A stretch of DNA of 64,000 nucleotides from Uranotaenia lowii (lineage: Eukaryota; Arthropoda; Insecta; Diptera; Culicidae): contig NC_073692.1 of NCBI RefSeq assembly GCF_029784155.1, positions 160,051,582 through 160,115,581 of the forward strand, written 5' to 3'. The notes under the pieces are model-generated. The model ran no database searches and was not told the origin of the DNA. It worked only from the letters and a program-made list of their open reading frames with translations. Made by a program: the position numbers and the translations under genes. This document shows, one piece after another, positions 10,239-23,589 of this stretch; the first letter of the stretch is position 1, and every line of letters begins with the position of its first letter.

Positions 10239-11950
10239 AGGAGTAGGCCATGTGTTTATGACATCGCACGAATTTATTTCGTGCTCCGTGATTTTTTTTT
10301 AAATAATAGTTTAAATGTTGAAATATACGTGAAATTGTGCATAAGTGAATTCCAGAGCAAATAATTAAAGTGGCATTCGCAAATTATAGTGTGGCTTTAG
10401 GCAAAAGTTGTGCAAAGATGCAACAGTGGAGTTTTTTATTTGATGCACTCAGTCGAAAGAGCTGGCGCTACGCCCTGTGGACAGTTCAACGGGAGTTGGA
10501 ATCCTGGAGGAGCGTTGAGTTTCACGAGAACTGCAGATTTATATTCAGATAAGTGTTCTTCATTGTTAATTCATTTAATATGTTTCACATATCTTCGACA
10601 AATTTCTTTTGTAATGTAACATCCAAAATCTTAGAAGAATGACAGTTAGTTTTTTCTATACAAGCTGCAAAATATTTCACAAGGGATGAAAAACTTGTGT
10701 GCAGGTTAAATTTTAGCAGCATATATTTCAGCGTTTCTGCATAAAGCTACTTGAAGTATGTATGTTCTTAAGCAAGGGTTTTTCTGTAGGTAAATGTTTC
10801 ATAATGATTTGATAATGAACAGTTTTTATTTTCTAGGTGGTATTTTTACTCTTGACATGAATATCAATATCAATATATGAAGTCTGAAAAGCTTGCGCAA
10901 CATTTTTTTTAACAGGCACACGTCACATCACATATTTCAAGAAATCATTTATGTCATGATACCCGGTTACCTTTGTCTTATAACTTTTTGCTTGAAATTT
11001 AAAGCTATTAAGTTAATAGTTATTTTGAAGTTGAACGTTGTTAATTGAAGGTGCGATATATTGATATAAAAAAATGTTTTTGGATTAATAATTTGTATCA
11101 TAATTTGTATAAAATAACTAAAACGTTTTAATCAATTAATCGTAGAAAATTAGTTTTCACGTTAGTTTTCAGCTATAATGGATAACAATTTGAAATTATC
11201 AAACTTATATAAACATTCAACAAAGGCAACTTCTTCATTTTTTTTTATTAACAATTACTAAGTTTAATGCATCAATAGGTTGGAAAGTTGGAAATTTGAG
11301 AAAATGTGTTTCAGTGACAAACCAAACCCAAAGGTTTCATTTATCTTTTATTTTTGTCATCCCATTTTCAGCTTCTGCTTATTACGTATCGAATTTATCA
11401 CTTTTAATAAATTGTATTGTAGTAAATGTAGCTCTTTTATTCCAGTAGAGTATCTTGCATCTCATTCTCTCGATATTTTGATCCAGCTCTCACATTCTAC
11501 AACTATTTCTTACTAATCAATTTAGGTCAATTTTCAGAGTATCATCATTATCACGGACGTGTGACAAATCATAATTTAAAAAAAGTTATTAATATTATTA
11601 TTTATTTTATTTGGGACATTTTAACCAACCTTTTAGGATTCGTGTTCGGTTTAAAAAAAAAGTGATTTATAATTATAGCTGAATGATCTTTATAATATTA
11701 AATATGTAATCAATTAAACATTGCATATGAAGCGTTTGGTAGGGATCTCCACGCTTCATTCCTCCCTTTGCTCCAGTATCTTTCGCGGTGTTTACCACAT
11801 GGTTGGCCTGGCCGTAGTAATCTCTGCAATGCAGTTTTACATGTAACAGAGATTACGTTGAAAAGATAAATGAAGGATGCAAGTCCTTTCATTTTCCAGG
11901 ATGCTTACATGTTTTGGCCATGTTGGTAAAAGAAGAAGAAGAAGAAGAAG
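10239..11950 (+). mobile_element. Retroposon with (GAA)n tail and 23-bp target duplication
   Basis: A perfect 23-bp direct repeat (10216-10238 and 11951-11973, core ATATAGCATCTGTACTCAGA) flanks this 1.71-kb segment. The segment ends in a (AAG)n run at 11930-11950. A long target duplication plus a 3' simple-repeat tail indicates LINE-machinery insertion in the plus orientation. No reverse transcriptase frame is present; the longest frames are under 80 codons. It is thus non-autonomous, internally deleted or decayed. The right copy of the duplication contains the first six bases of the neighbouring 386-bp element, so this insertion came later. Confidence 0.85.
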
Positions 11951-11967
11951 AATATAGCATCTGTACT

Positions 11968-12353
11968 CAGAGGTGTCAGGTGTCCTGATTTATCAGGATT
12001 TGTCCTGATGCTCGAAAGACCGTGCTGATTGTTCAAAAACTCTTGCATTTTCCTGATTTTTGAAAATTTGTCTTAAATTTTGTCTTAAATCTAACTATGA
12101 GAACTTTGAACAACTCTGTGATAAAACAAGTAAAACTCGTTTTACCGTTGGTAATCTTCGATTCAGATGATATTTGAATGATGTTTTTCGATATAAACTG
12201 CATGCCAACCAAGAAACTGCTGACGTTTGTTGCATAAATAAAGCACCTGTATTTCGCCTGTATTTATGCAACCTAAGAAGAGCTGCATATTATTTACATG
12301 ATTATTTTTCTTCGCGTTGCCCTGATTTTTGACAAAACCACCTGGCAACCCTG
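11968..12353. mobile_element. CAG-ended TIR element, tandem copy 1 (386 bp)
   Basis: It begins CAGAGGTGTCAGGTGTCCTG and ends CCACCTGGCAACCCTG; the ends form a roughly 15-bp inverted repeat, CAG(A/G)G(A/T)TGCCAGGTG. The word TCCTGATTT recurs near both ends. It is non-coding. A copy of identical length follows after 15 bp. Confidence 0.8.
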
Positions 12354-12368
12354 CGGCTGGTTACGAAT

Positions 12369-12754
12369 CAGAGGTGCCAGGTGTCCTGATAAATCAGGAT
12401 TTGTCCTGATTTTCGAAAGCCCGTCCTGATTTTTTGATTGTCTTCAAAATGTATTAAGTTGTCCTGTTTTTTTTTAAATATGTAATTGTAATTGAATTTG
12501 AAATTAAATTATCAGAATATCGAACAAATCTTTAATAAAATAGAAACTGATAGTAATGTTCGGTTCAGATGATATTTCTGTGTATTTAGATGATATAAAC
12601 TGTGTGTCACTCAAGATTATGCTCGTCTCAAAACATAAATAAGGCGTCTTCAGTACCTGTATTAATGCAATTTAAGCAGAATTTGTGGTGTCCTGAAAAA
12701 TCCTGATTTATCTTCATGGTGTCCTGATTTTTTTAAAACCACCTGGCATCCCTG
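12369..12754. mobile_element. CAG-ended TIR element, tandem copy 2 (386 bp)
   Basis: Same family and same length as the preceding copy, with CAGAGGTGCCAGGTGTCCTG at the left and ACCTGGCATCCCTG at the right. It has at least six TCCTGATTT-like words in the subterminal zones. The interiors also align (both contain TTCAGATGATATTT and GATATAAACTG). GTACT precedes the first copy and follows the second, so the pair may have inserted as one unit. Confidence 0.8.
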
Positions 12755-14480
12755 GTACTGTTTACGTCAATTGATAGATGAAGGTTAGAGCTAATACACA
12801 CTCACACAACAAATCTTCAAAAATAGTCCAAAACAACCCAGAACTATTCAAAATTTTCGGTTTTTTTTTATTGGTCTTACTGGTTTTTTTTTTAATATTA
12901 ATCACTTTGTTATTGCTAAAGTGTCGATCTTTTCAAAAATCTTGTTTTTTCAAAACTCACATGCTCCACATTTTTAATGTTATATTTTTTCATTTCAGGT
13001 TATTACTGGCAGAAGGTAGGTAACAATATTATCAAGTAAGTTCAGATTGTTCCATAATAATTGTGATATTGAAACATTTTGGCATAAAAATTATTTAACT
13101 AGAAGAATGTTATTAGCAAATTCAGCGTTGATAACTAGTTCAGGAAAGATTACAACATTTTCTTACTTACGAGGATCTTGAATTAGTTGGCTCACACATC
13201 CTTCTTAATGAAATTACCTAGAAAGAAATTAGTAGAAAAAAGAAATGTTAATTTGACAGAACGCATCTCATTATTTTAAAATTTGCAGCTCAAGGTACTA
13301 CACTGAAGTGCATGAAACCCCAGATGAGGTTTTAACTTATTAATATGGGGAATAATCAAGAAAATTCTGTTTTCCTTTTAAAGCTTAAATAGCTGTTAAA
13401 CTGATTGGCAAAATGAGTGTTAGTGCGTGACTGAAGGAAATTTCGTGATATGCAATTTAGGAAAAGACTCAAACCACAGTTTGAAAAAAGTGAGGGTACA
13501 GTGAAATTTGTCAAACATTTACTGAAAACTGCGAAGAACTGAAAAAATTCTTAAAATGTCTGATAGATAACGGATGTAAACATAAAATTCTACATCTGCC
13601 ACCAAAAAAAAAAGATCAACCGCACATAGCATTAAGGATCACATCTGGATCTGGATCTGGATTATTTCAGTTGAACTTCAAAGATTTAAAAATCGAACTT
13701 CCAAACAACTGTACCTACTGTTAGAAACAGTTCGCTCCAACGCGTGTTTCTAAATCATCACGTTTTGATCCAAGGCAAATATGCTAACGTTTATTACGCA
13801 AAACCGATCCCACAATAAAATCGATCAAAATAGCAACAATCGGATCGGCGAAGCGTGATGTTGAGAGGTAAACAATGTTTGAGGGGAAAATATCTTGCTA
13901 AGTTTACCGGGTGCATTCTTGAAATCACTGGCAATTCATTCCCGCTTTTGCTTATTTGAACTAGGTTTTATTGTTGAGGCCGAGATAGTAACCGACATTT
14001 GGCGAAGGTGCATTCAAGGAACGACCCCTTTGTAAAAGAACTTGGAGGAAGCAACGTTTTCTTACAGTTTTAATTATGTCATTAATTCAGGTTCCTCTTG
14101 AGTAATTCATTTAGAAGTAAGTTGCAGGAAAAACCACTCTGAATTTTTTATCATTCACATTTATTCAATTTCAATTTGAACTTCCATATTTATATTTGCC
14201 TAGTTCCAGTAATGAAGTTATGCATGTTCGATCATCGCGCACATCGGTTGATCTACTAACTACAGCAAGTCTAGTCTGTTGTTTGGCGTCTGGAATTGTT
14301 GATGTTTTATTTCTTGTTATGATATTTTGACTGATTATAACTAGACTGTTCGACAACCGAGTTCACAACATTGTATGGATGAATGCTTACTGTCCATAGT
14401 TAGTAATATTGTAAAAAAGTCTCCTTCCAGTCATTACTTGGATGTCAAATAAAACTACATTGAGCGTAACAGAAATAGTA
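12755..14480. other. AT-rich stretch, nothing recognised
   Basis: No coding frame, tRNA or clear repeat boundary. A (GATCTG) triplet run lies near 13648. Confidence 0.45.
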
Positions 14481-14504
14481 TACCTCTGTTTTTACTTGTT
14501 CCCC

Positions 14505-14970
14505 CTTTAACCCTTATCCGCTCTTGAGTGTCAATATGACACTATAGGAAGTTTGACGGATTGTATCTTCATTCAGGCACATCCAAATAAAAAAAAATCT
14601 TCTGAGATGAATCTCGTTATCTTTAATGTTGGATCATTACTTTTTTATGGACGCACCCTGAAAGCCCAGACAAAAAAAAACTCCTTAATCAGGACCAGAC
14701 CTTGAGCGTCAATTTTACACTCCTTGCTTAAAATCACTATAACTCTTGTTTCTCAACAAAAAAACAACAAAATTTATAGTTTTAGAAAATTCGCAACTCA
14801 AATATGTTTCTCAGAAAATATTCAGCCTGATCACTCCAGTTTTTCGTTATTCAAAGTTTAAAAAAAATCCGAAAATACATGCTTCGAAAAAAAACTGTAT
14901 ATATATCAGTTACGAAGTGCTCAGAAAAATCTCACTTAGTGTTCAAGTAAGCTGAAGTTAGAGCTATACG
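14505..14970. repeat. Diverged dispersed repeat, related to 35520-35700
   Basis: Shares ordered blocks with 35520-35700, including CAATTTATAGTTTT, AATATTCAGC, TTTTCGTTATTCA and CGCTTCGAAAAAA-like words. It also contains two related words, GAGTGTCAATATGACAC and GAGCGTCAATTTTACAC. Boundaries are not defined. Confidence 0.45.
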
Positions 14971-15539
14971 GTGCGCACAGGATATGTTTTTTTTTTAATT
15001 TTTAAGATCATGACCACAAAAAATGTAAAAAAGGTGGTGTAAAACCCGTACTTTTTAATAAATGAACCGTCCAAATTGTTGAAGTCACATCAGATTAATT
15101 TTGAAAAGAGGATTGAAAAGTTGAAGTAATTTGGTACACTTCGCATCTTTAGATTTTCAAAATACAAAACACAATTTTTGATGAATTTTCAAACGTAGCT
15201 TTATTTTTAAACTTTTTGTCAGTTTACAATTTCTCAGATTTTCGAACATTTAAATTAAACTTTGCACTGGGTTGAACAAGTATATATACGCAAAAATACA
15301 AATTTTGACATAACAAGCTGATTTATTGTATTTAAAGACATCTTTCACTTTCAAAAAAAGCTAAATGTTCGTTGAAATAATTATAGAACTCAATTTACTG
15401 GATGTGTCAATAAAAAATCAATTTTAAATTTCAAAATCTAAATAGATACTTTAGATTTCTTTAATTTTCCGTGAAGTATTTCTGTTCCGACTATTCAGTT
15501 TGAGGGAAATGTTTTCAAAAAAATGCAACATTTTGTTTT

Positions 15540-15910
15540 GTGAATATCTTTTGAATTCATGCATGGTTGAAATTTGATGAAATATTCAGCTAAGTTACCT
15601 GGTAGAGTAATATTTACATATGCAAATTTTTGTGATGTTCTGTCAAGTTGTTTTTAAGATAGCGTCCGATGAAGAAATTTTTCGACTTTAATTTTTGGGC
15701 AACACGTGCGCCATCTCTAATGCATAGTATGAACCACCTTTTTTTTTTTTCAAAAAAAGGCAATTTTTGGTAAAGTTTGCTGTTTCCTAAAGCTTGATTT
15801 TCAAAATAACTAAAAATTTTGAAATCGGTCGAAGTTATGATAAATTTAGCCGATTGTCCAACTTCGGCACAAAAACAATATATTTGAATTTTTATCACTT
15901 CAACACCTTT
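15540..15910 (-). repeat. Dispersed repeat, copy 1 (related to 43570-43960)
   Basis: On the minus strand this aligns with 43570-43960 on the plus strand through blocks such as TTGGACAATC(G/T)GCTAAA, ATAACTTCGA, AGTTATTTTGAA, GGACGCTATCT and a second-half block around ACATGTAAA. A fragment with GGACGCTATCTCAAAAACCA recurs at 16610. A 139-codon minus frame spans the copy but is not kept in the relatives, so it is not treated as a gene. Confidence 0.6.
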
Positions 15911-18900
15911 TATGTGTAATGGCACAATTCCAGATCCAATTTGAACAGAGTATAAACTTTGTGGGACTTTTTGAAGAGCTTTGCAGAGAAAACGATCGCA
16001 TTTGGAGGCAGTCTTCTTTATATTTTCAGCCATTCATCGTCAATCGTTATGAAAGACTGAGTAATGTACAGTTTCCACAGATCGTTAGCCTCCTCCAGTA
16101 CTAGACATTAAATTTTTAAATTTTCTCTCCTTGTTTATCTCCGGGAAATACAGCCGAGACCTGTCAACGAAAAGTTTCTGGTTGGAAACCTGGTGATCGC
16201 TAAAGAGTTCGTTTTGCTGTCCATTACAATTTTTTCAAAATATCACTCTACAAGCAGTCCATATATTTTGCGCACGATTTTACCACCGTATTTTGTTTAT
16301 TTTACCGGTGGGACGCTTTTCAACCTTGTAGAAATGGCGTCAAAAATTGGCTTTTTTATCACTTCCTCATTCATATTTTCGGATTGAGCTTGCTAAAACC
16401 TCTCATATTCCTCTCACTTCATGAAATCAACAATCTTCGCTTTTATTCAAATTTTAGTTCACGATTGGGTCCTCTAGAACTTCTTAAACGATTTACCATG
16501 TGAACTCTGGTCGAATAGTTGATTTCCAGCTGTTTTTGGGTCTCCCACTGGGTCTTTTCTGGATTTTTCTCGATCCTGCCCAAAAATTTTTGTCAATGAA
16601 CTTCGTATTGGACGCTATCTCAAAAACCACATGTCAGATTGTCAATTTTGTACACGTACACATTAGATTACTCGGTAGCTTCACTGAAAATTTCATCAAT
16701 TTCCAAAGTTATTCACGAAACGAAGTGTTTCATTTTTTTTCGAATACACTCCTTAGTGAAATTAAAAAATCATATAGGTGAAGTAGTGAAATAATATTTT
16801 TTTCAAATTATTGCAAGGACTGTTCACAAAACATCACGAAAATCTTATGATGTCAGTTTACTAGCTAGAATTCTAAAAAATATATTAAGTTATTTTTAAA
16901 TGTTGGTAAATGTTGGTTTTTAAAAAATGTTGAAAAAATTTAATTGAATCTGTCATAGGTGGAGTAAATCCATGGTTGGGCGAATTAATTTTGCACTAAT
17001 GATGTGCGAAAAAGTTTATTTCATAAATTGGTTTAAAATTCGAATGGTGCCAAGTTTGAGTGTTTAAAAAAATTGAGATATTTGAAGAAATTTATTATTT
17101 TGAAGATTTACCTAAATCTTGATGAAAAAAGAGACTAGGAAACCGGCATAAAGAAAAAGTTGCTTCTTACTTCTCACTCTAATTTCAGAAAAGCGTGTTT
17201 TTCGATGAATTTACCCAAAACATTTACTCGTTGTCATCACAATACAGCTAAATCGAGCTAGTACAATAAAAAAAATGCACTTCAAAGAAATATATTTGAA
17301 AAAAATCATAAAAAAAATCAATGTTCATGAGACCTCTTCTTGAGAAATTTGAGATCAAGGCTTATGGGGGATGATAAAACCTTTATCAAATTTGACAGGA
17401 ATTGGCATTCTAGTATGCAGTTTTCCAACGTTGTATAAATATAGGGTTTTAATGATCTAAATGTAAGTTGACAAATCTCTTAATGCATTTGCTCGATTTG
17501 GGGTATAATCACTTTACTTCTTGTACCGTTTGACCCTCATCTGTCCCTTAATTTTTTTACCCGTTATAGCTCCTGGAGTGTTTATACAGTTTTAAACAGT
17601 TATATTCATTTGCTTCCTCGCAATTCAACTTCTAAATCCGAAAAAAAAACATCCGTTACTAAACTACCGTAAGTCACATATGGTTTACTCAAAAAATATT
17701 GATTTAGTGTTTATGAAGGCTGAAGTCAAAAGCTATACGATAGAACATCGAAAAAAAATTGTTGGCGAACAAACATTCGAAAAAGTATGTTAATATACGC
17801 AGTTTTCATTTCACCTCTTGTAAAAACTGTTTCAAAGATGGAAAAATTGTTTAAAAAATACGGCTACGGTTGGAAATTCATGTTATTTCCAACATTTTGC
17901 AATCATTAGATTTTGGATACGTAGAGAATTTAATCTACTACAATTTTTCAAAGTTGGCTATTTTGCAGTATTTTTTTGGAATTTGAATGTTATCCCTTTT
18001 TTGTAAACTTCCCTGAGTTAGCACTCAGTTTTCAGTGAAATTTCACTATTTAGACGAATTAAAAGTATAAGAGATAAAATCTGTTTAGTTTTTCACGTAG
18101 CAGTTATGTGCGGATTATTTTGCATGTAGAAATGGGAATCTCGCGCCCTACAACTTCGACTTTGAACTTCAATAACTTTTTACTCTGAAGATTTTTTTTT
18201 ATAAAATTTTCTGCATATGACAGATCAACCATCACACTACTATTTCGCAAAATCTAGAGTTTGTGTAGCTTAACATACAGTAATTCTACGAGAACCACGG
18301 ATTTTTTCGTCTTTCGCCATTCAAATTGTAATATCAGAGAAACTACGCAACGTCTATAGTTGAAATTTTGCTGAATGATTGTCGAAGTATGAAGCTAGAA
18401 AGTATTAAGTTTTTGAAAAGTTCTATCGATGGGATAAAAAATTACGCAAGGTACAATGTTAACGATTGGACCAAAAAATACGATTCGATAGAATTTCAGT
18501 CGTTTTATGGGAACAATAATTTTTTCATCACAAATCAGTCAAAAAATTCTGACAAAAGCAATAATGAAAAGAAAAAAATGGGACGAATGATAAATTTGTG
18601 TTTTGGAATCAGAATCGCACGATATTTTTTTGAGCTTTTGATTGAAATTTTCTGGTTGTTGGACATGAAATATGATTTTACCTCGTACCTCGCGTATTTT
18701 TTGTTCCCATCGATAGAACAGGTGTTAACTTTCTTTCGTGAACATTCCTTAGTGTTTTTCAACTTGGTCTTAAAATAGTAAAATCTCCGATTGTTTCTTC
18801 TAGTTATCGAAACCTGTAATTTTTTTTTTTTTTTAATCCATTCATTCACTTATACATTCATATCTATATGAATGCATCACAATCATGCACAATTTCCCTC

Positions 18901-20430
18901 ACTCAGAAAATTTTTGTTCGCCCAGACGATGCAAGTCAGGAAATAATCTAACTTACACTTTTTGCATACATCAGCATACATAATTTAACCTCGCCGCAAA
19001 TGATTAGCCAAATGAAGTGGGGTATAACTACGCCCATTCAAATCTCTAGGTTCCTACCTTGAGTCGTCCCTGTTGTCGTTTTTTTTTCTTTGGTCGTCGT
19101 CAAGTGTCAACGGGAAACCATTTACGAGAATTATTTGCCCAATTTTGAGCCGGAGTACTTCTAGGTTCATTCGGGCTGATGTCATGCTTTGTCTATTTGG
19201 TGGGTGGGTACCTTCTGTTTTTATTCTGTGCAGACGAATGATTCGGTCGCGTCCGCTTGTCTGAAATAGCGCGAAATGTCATTTTGATGCCAAGAAGATG
19301 TGAATTCAAAGTTTGCGTCAACTTGACGGGTGGCTAATCTTGGATGTGTTTTTTCACTGTTTTAGTCCCTAATGGAGTAACAACATACGCTTGAAAAATT
19401 GTCTGTTGAATGTTAAATTGGGTGAAAAGTGTCACCAGGGAATTGTGCTGCTATTGTGAGACTTTTTGCCAATAATGAATGGTAATTACTTTGGCCATAA
19501 AGTAACAACAAAATCGTCATCGTTTATCTTGGGTCCAGGGCTTCCTGTCGATAGCAACTTACAGGTTACCTATTTGAAAGAAACTAACACGATGAACTAT
19601 GCCATTTCGTGCGGAGTTCGTCGCCAATTGAGTCGTTTTTAGTCGTCGTTTAGTGGATGTTCACAATTCTATTGTTTTCGATTGAAAACATAACAATATC
19701 GCTTTAATCATACCTCAACTACTTGGTCGACGACAACAAAATGACGACTATGCGCGATATGACGACTTAAACAAAGAACGAAACTATGTCAGCCACAAAG
19801 TTAGGCGTAAAACGTTGAGGGAGTGCTGCTAAAAAGGTTTCCTCCCTTCTTTTCCTCAGGCTAGTAGCGAGCAATTCATTCGGTTTTTGAAGAGAGTGTG
19901 TCATTCCTGTATTATTTTTTCATTCCACTTTCAGCACACCCTCAAAAAAAAAGGTGCACCTTCAACTTTAGTAGCATAAATGTATTATTGTATTTGATCG
20001 CCACGTGTGGTTTTGAGAAGGTGTTTTATGATAGGTACCGGGTAGTGGTCGGGGTTTTTTCCCTTATGGTTCAACTCACACAAATTCTGTTATGAATCGA
20101 AGAAGGATGACCTTCGCACGCCGCTAGAGTCGAGCTATTTTTCCTTCAGACCACTTTGAGAGCCTTCCCTCAATCAACAACACTTCCGACCGCGAATGTG
20201 TTTGCCTACTTCTTCGTTGTTGGTGGAATATTGTTTAGCTATGTTAATGTCTAGCGCTTAATGTTGTGTTTAATGAGCTCGCATTGGACTTCCGAGTCCA
20301 GAGTGTTAAATAATCGAACGCAAAAGTATGTTTTTAGAATATATATACAAATATGCTTTCAATTTTATAGATGTTAAATTACAAAAACTTCATTATTTCG
20401 ATGAAGATCGTAATGTTCATCGCATTAAAA
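15911..20430. other. Long stretch without recognised gene
   Basis: AT-rich DNA, apart from a more balanced and possibly unique-copy part at 19000-20300. Only the repeat fragment near 16600-16760 and small hairpins (18855-18875, 20285-20303) were noticed. No exon could be supported. Confidence 0.4.
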
Positions 20431-20439
20431 ATTTCAACC

Positions 20440-21130
20440 CTTCACATATGTACATTAGACTCCTGCAAAAATGACTTCTTGCTCCCATATGTTTGCCAAG
20501 CATCAGTGTAAAATTCAAGATGATTTGGTTGATTCCTGAGTAATCGCAACGCGTTTGAATTTTGTATGGAAATTTGTATGGAAGAAGAAATTTTTGCTTA
20601 TTAAATCATCCAGAAAATTCAAATAAGCTTGAAATGAAGTTGGTCTTTTATTTTTGGTTTTGACTATTTTTAAGCTTTTTTTTATGCTAACATGAAATTA
20701 CATGAAAAAAGTTATAACCATTTCAAAATAAAAAATCTGAATCCATTGAAAAGTATTCAAAAATGACAAACTTTGCTTGGTAGAGCTTATAATACTTTCA
20801 TGAAATGTTTTTGTAAAGATTATATAAATCTATAAATTCCCTGGCTATGCAAAGTAGTTTTTTGAGATATTTTATTCTCAATTTATTTTTAATTAAAAAA
20901 AATGTATAACATCGAATACCTTTTCTGGGGTACAAGTTAGGTTTTTGCTTTGTTCACATGAATTGTACTGCAAGAATCAAGGAATATTTGTGATTCAAAG
21001 TTATATTTTTTGGAACTTTCAGTACATCTCTGGGGATTTTTGAATGAAAAATTTGGTTGTCCCATACAAATTACTATGTAAAATTAAAACTCGTTGCGCT
21101 AATTCAGGATTGGATGGATCGCTTCAAAAA
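20440..21130. mobile_element. TIR element, copy A (inverted relative at 59485-60225)
   Basis: Inverted ends near 20535-20582 and 21062-21108 share CCTGA(G/A)T(A/T)A(T/G)CGCAACG and the word AATTTGTATGG. Sequence outside these ends, including CCAAGCATCAGTGTAAAATT, also matches the second copy, so the mobile unit is larger than the inverted repeat alone. No coding frame. Confidence 0.7.
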
Positions 21131-22860
21131 TTTGTATTGCTTTTCCTGACAAAAAAAGTATGAAATTGATATTTTTCAATGTTTGTTATTTTTTTTCTAA
21201 AGTATAACAGGTTTTGAGCCTCATGGTTTCGTGACAAAAATTTTTCTTTCACATTTTTGCTTGAACAATGCATAGATAACTAATAGCAAAAAATGTAAAG
21301 GTGTGGCCGTGTGAGTTATTTTACATTAAAGTTTAGTTATTTATTTTAAATCCTTATTTTCTAAAATAAGTCCTAGAAGTTGCCAACTTTTTAAAGAACT
21401 TTTAGTAAATGAAAGAAAGGTTTTGAAGGTTTCATTTTAAAAAAAAATGCGTAACAAACATAACCATTTTGCGGTTCAATTCAGATTCAGATCTTGAAAA
21501 TATCGAATCAAATTTGAGATTTTAGTATGAAACTTTATTATTTCCATGAAAGTAATAAAATATTTATATTTCCAGCTAAATTTTCACGAAGGTAAAGTAC
21601 TTTCACCAACAAAAATTTATAATTAATGATTGATTTCATAATTAGAATCTTGTGAAAATTCTGCAAAGTGGGAATCTAGATTTTTAAAAGAACTAAAACT
21701 TCAAAATAAATCCAAACTTTATTTTATATTTGGTATTTCTGTTGGTTTGTGATTCAAAACTGGCTCTGATTGAATATAAAATTTTGAATTTGAATCCTGG
21801 TTCAAAATTATGAAACTACAAACTCCTGCTATTTGAATCCTTAATGAAATTCTCACAGTGATATTTTGATCTTGGTTATACAACTTTAACTTCAAGCTTA
21901 ACCGGAAATCTCTCATTTGAATTCTGAATTTCTAGATTCCACTCTGATTTTTTTTCTTAATTTTTTTTTATTCGAAGTTCAATTTATGAATTGAAATAAA
22001 AATTGTAAATAATGACACTGTCACAATTCTGGATCACCATCATGAAACTTTTTTGAGTTTCGATTTTGTATAAAATTTAAAAATAAAAATTTCAAATCCA
22101 AACCTTAAAAATTGTTTATAATATCAAGTATTTCCTTCATATTCCAAAGTGAAAAGTTTCGGAAAAGGCAAGTTCAACTAGTTCAAGTTTGAAATGCAAA
22201 ACGAAGTCGCGAATCATGATTTTGTGTCATTGATGAAAAACTGAAATTCAAAAATAATAAACTGGATACGGAATCCGAAAACTGAATACAGACATCGAAT
22301 TTTTATGTCAATAAGCAGCTCTGAAAACAGAAAATCTGGAATAATTCTAACCTAAGCTTTCCAGATATGTTTCGGAAAGTTACCGGGTCATGCACATTTA
22401 AGCTATTTTCCTAAATATTCCCCAACATCAAAGTTATTCAATAAAATTATGAAGGAAAATATTTGAAAAATTGTTTTTTTATAGAAACATCCCAGTCAAT
22501 TTCAAATCATATTTTAAGCTTCCAAAAATCGTTAATGTTAATTTTGATAAAATTTGCTCAAAAACAAAATCAAAAAGCTAAATACATAATTCAAATGACT
22601 CAATTAAAAGTTTTTGTTTGCTTTTGCAAATAAAGTGAAACAATTCGGGGAAAATCTGGGCAATCTAACAAGCTAAGTCTTATCTTATTAAAATTCAATA
22701 TTTGGGAGGAAATTTCCGAAAAACTGTACTAGAATTGTTGTCCCGGTATATAATTTCCAGCTTTCTGCTTTAGTTTTGAGTCGAGGTTGTTACTCTCGAA
22801 TCATTTTGATCGTTCATAAAATTTGAATAAAAAATTGAAATTTTGAGTTTAGCAAAAAAC
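21131..22860. other. AT-rich stretch, nothing recognised
   Basis: Very AT-rich, with no open frame above about 65 codons and no clear repeat ends. Confidence 0.5.
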
Positions 22861-22884
22861 ATTTCACTTGGCATTTTCGGACCG

Positions 22885-22950
22885 TGTCGTCGGGGGTGGG
22901 GAAGTTTAACCACCAACTCCCCCCTCTGCCCGTTCCTACGGCCATGCATT
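22885..22950 (-). repeat. G-rich dispersed repeat fragment, copy 1
   Basis: Contains GGGGGTGGGG, TTAACC and CGTTCCTACGGCCAT in the same order as 48283-48328. It is short but nearly identical at the CGTTCCTACGGCCAT block. Confidence 0.6.
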
Positions 22951-23589
22951 GGTATGATTTTACAGATAAATTAGAAAATTCATAATTCGCCTTAAATGAC
23001 ACGAATGCCACAAGGACGTTAAAGTGTCATTAATAAAACCTTAAAAAAAATAACTCGCCTTACATGGTAGAAATTTTTGTCCTTTGAATATCCTTCTAAC
23101 AAAAATCAACAATCTTGAAAAGATTTGGTGGTCAAATTTGGTATCTACAGGTGAAAGATGCATCATAAATTGGGCAACAAAATCGTATTTTTTGCAGAAT
23201 ATTTAACGATCCATAAGATTTAAAACACTTTTCGAGCTTGGTTATGATCTTTCCAGTAGAAGTGTTTTACATAAACTAAATTGAACTAACTTTGAAAATA
23301 TGCATATTTTGGAATACTTTAAATTCGCTTCTCTGAGTCAATTGCTATAAATGCGCATAATTTTATTTAAATTCTACACCCACAAATCAGACTCTACTCC
23401 AATAATGAACTTCTTTGGAGGTGGAATTATCGATATAAGATTCTAAGCCGGCCCGGCATTAACAAGCTTACAAATAACTGGCATTGTCCTTAAAGTGCAA
23501 CTGCATTGCATATGTTTGACAGAAACCAAATAAATCATATCCCATATCCTATCACAAGACACAGCAGGATGGAAGCAATCAGCCAGCAG

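Noticed and set aside
15614..16033. 139-codon minus-strand frame as a gene
   Set aside because: It overlaps a dispersed repeat whose other copy at 43570 has stops in the same frame.
18368..18849. Overlapping frames of 136 and 104 codons on opposite strands
   Set aside because: Lys/Asn/Phe/Ile-rich translation of AT-rich DNA; no domain or conserved start.
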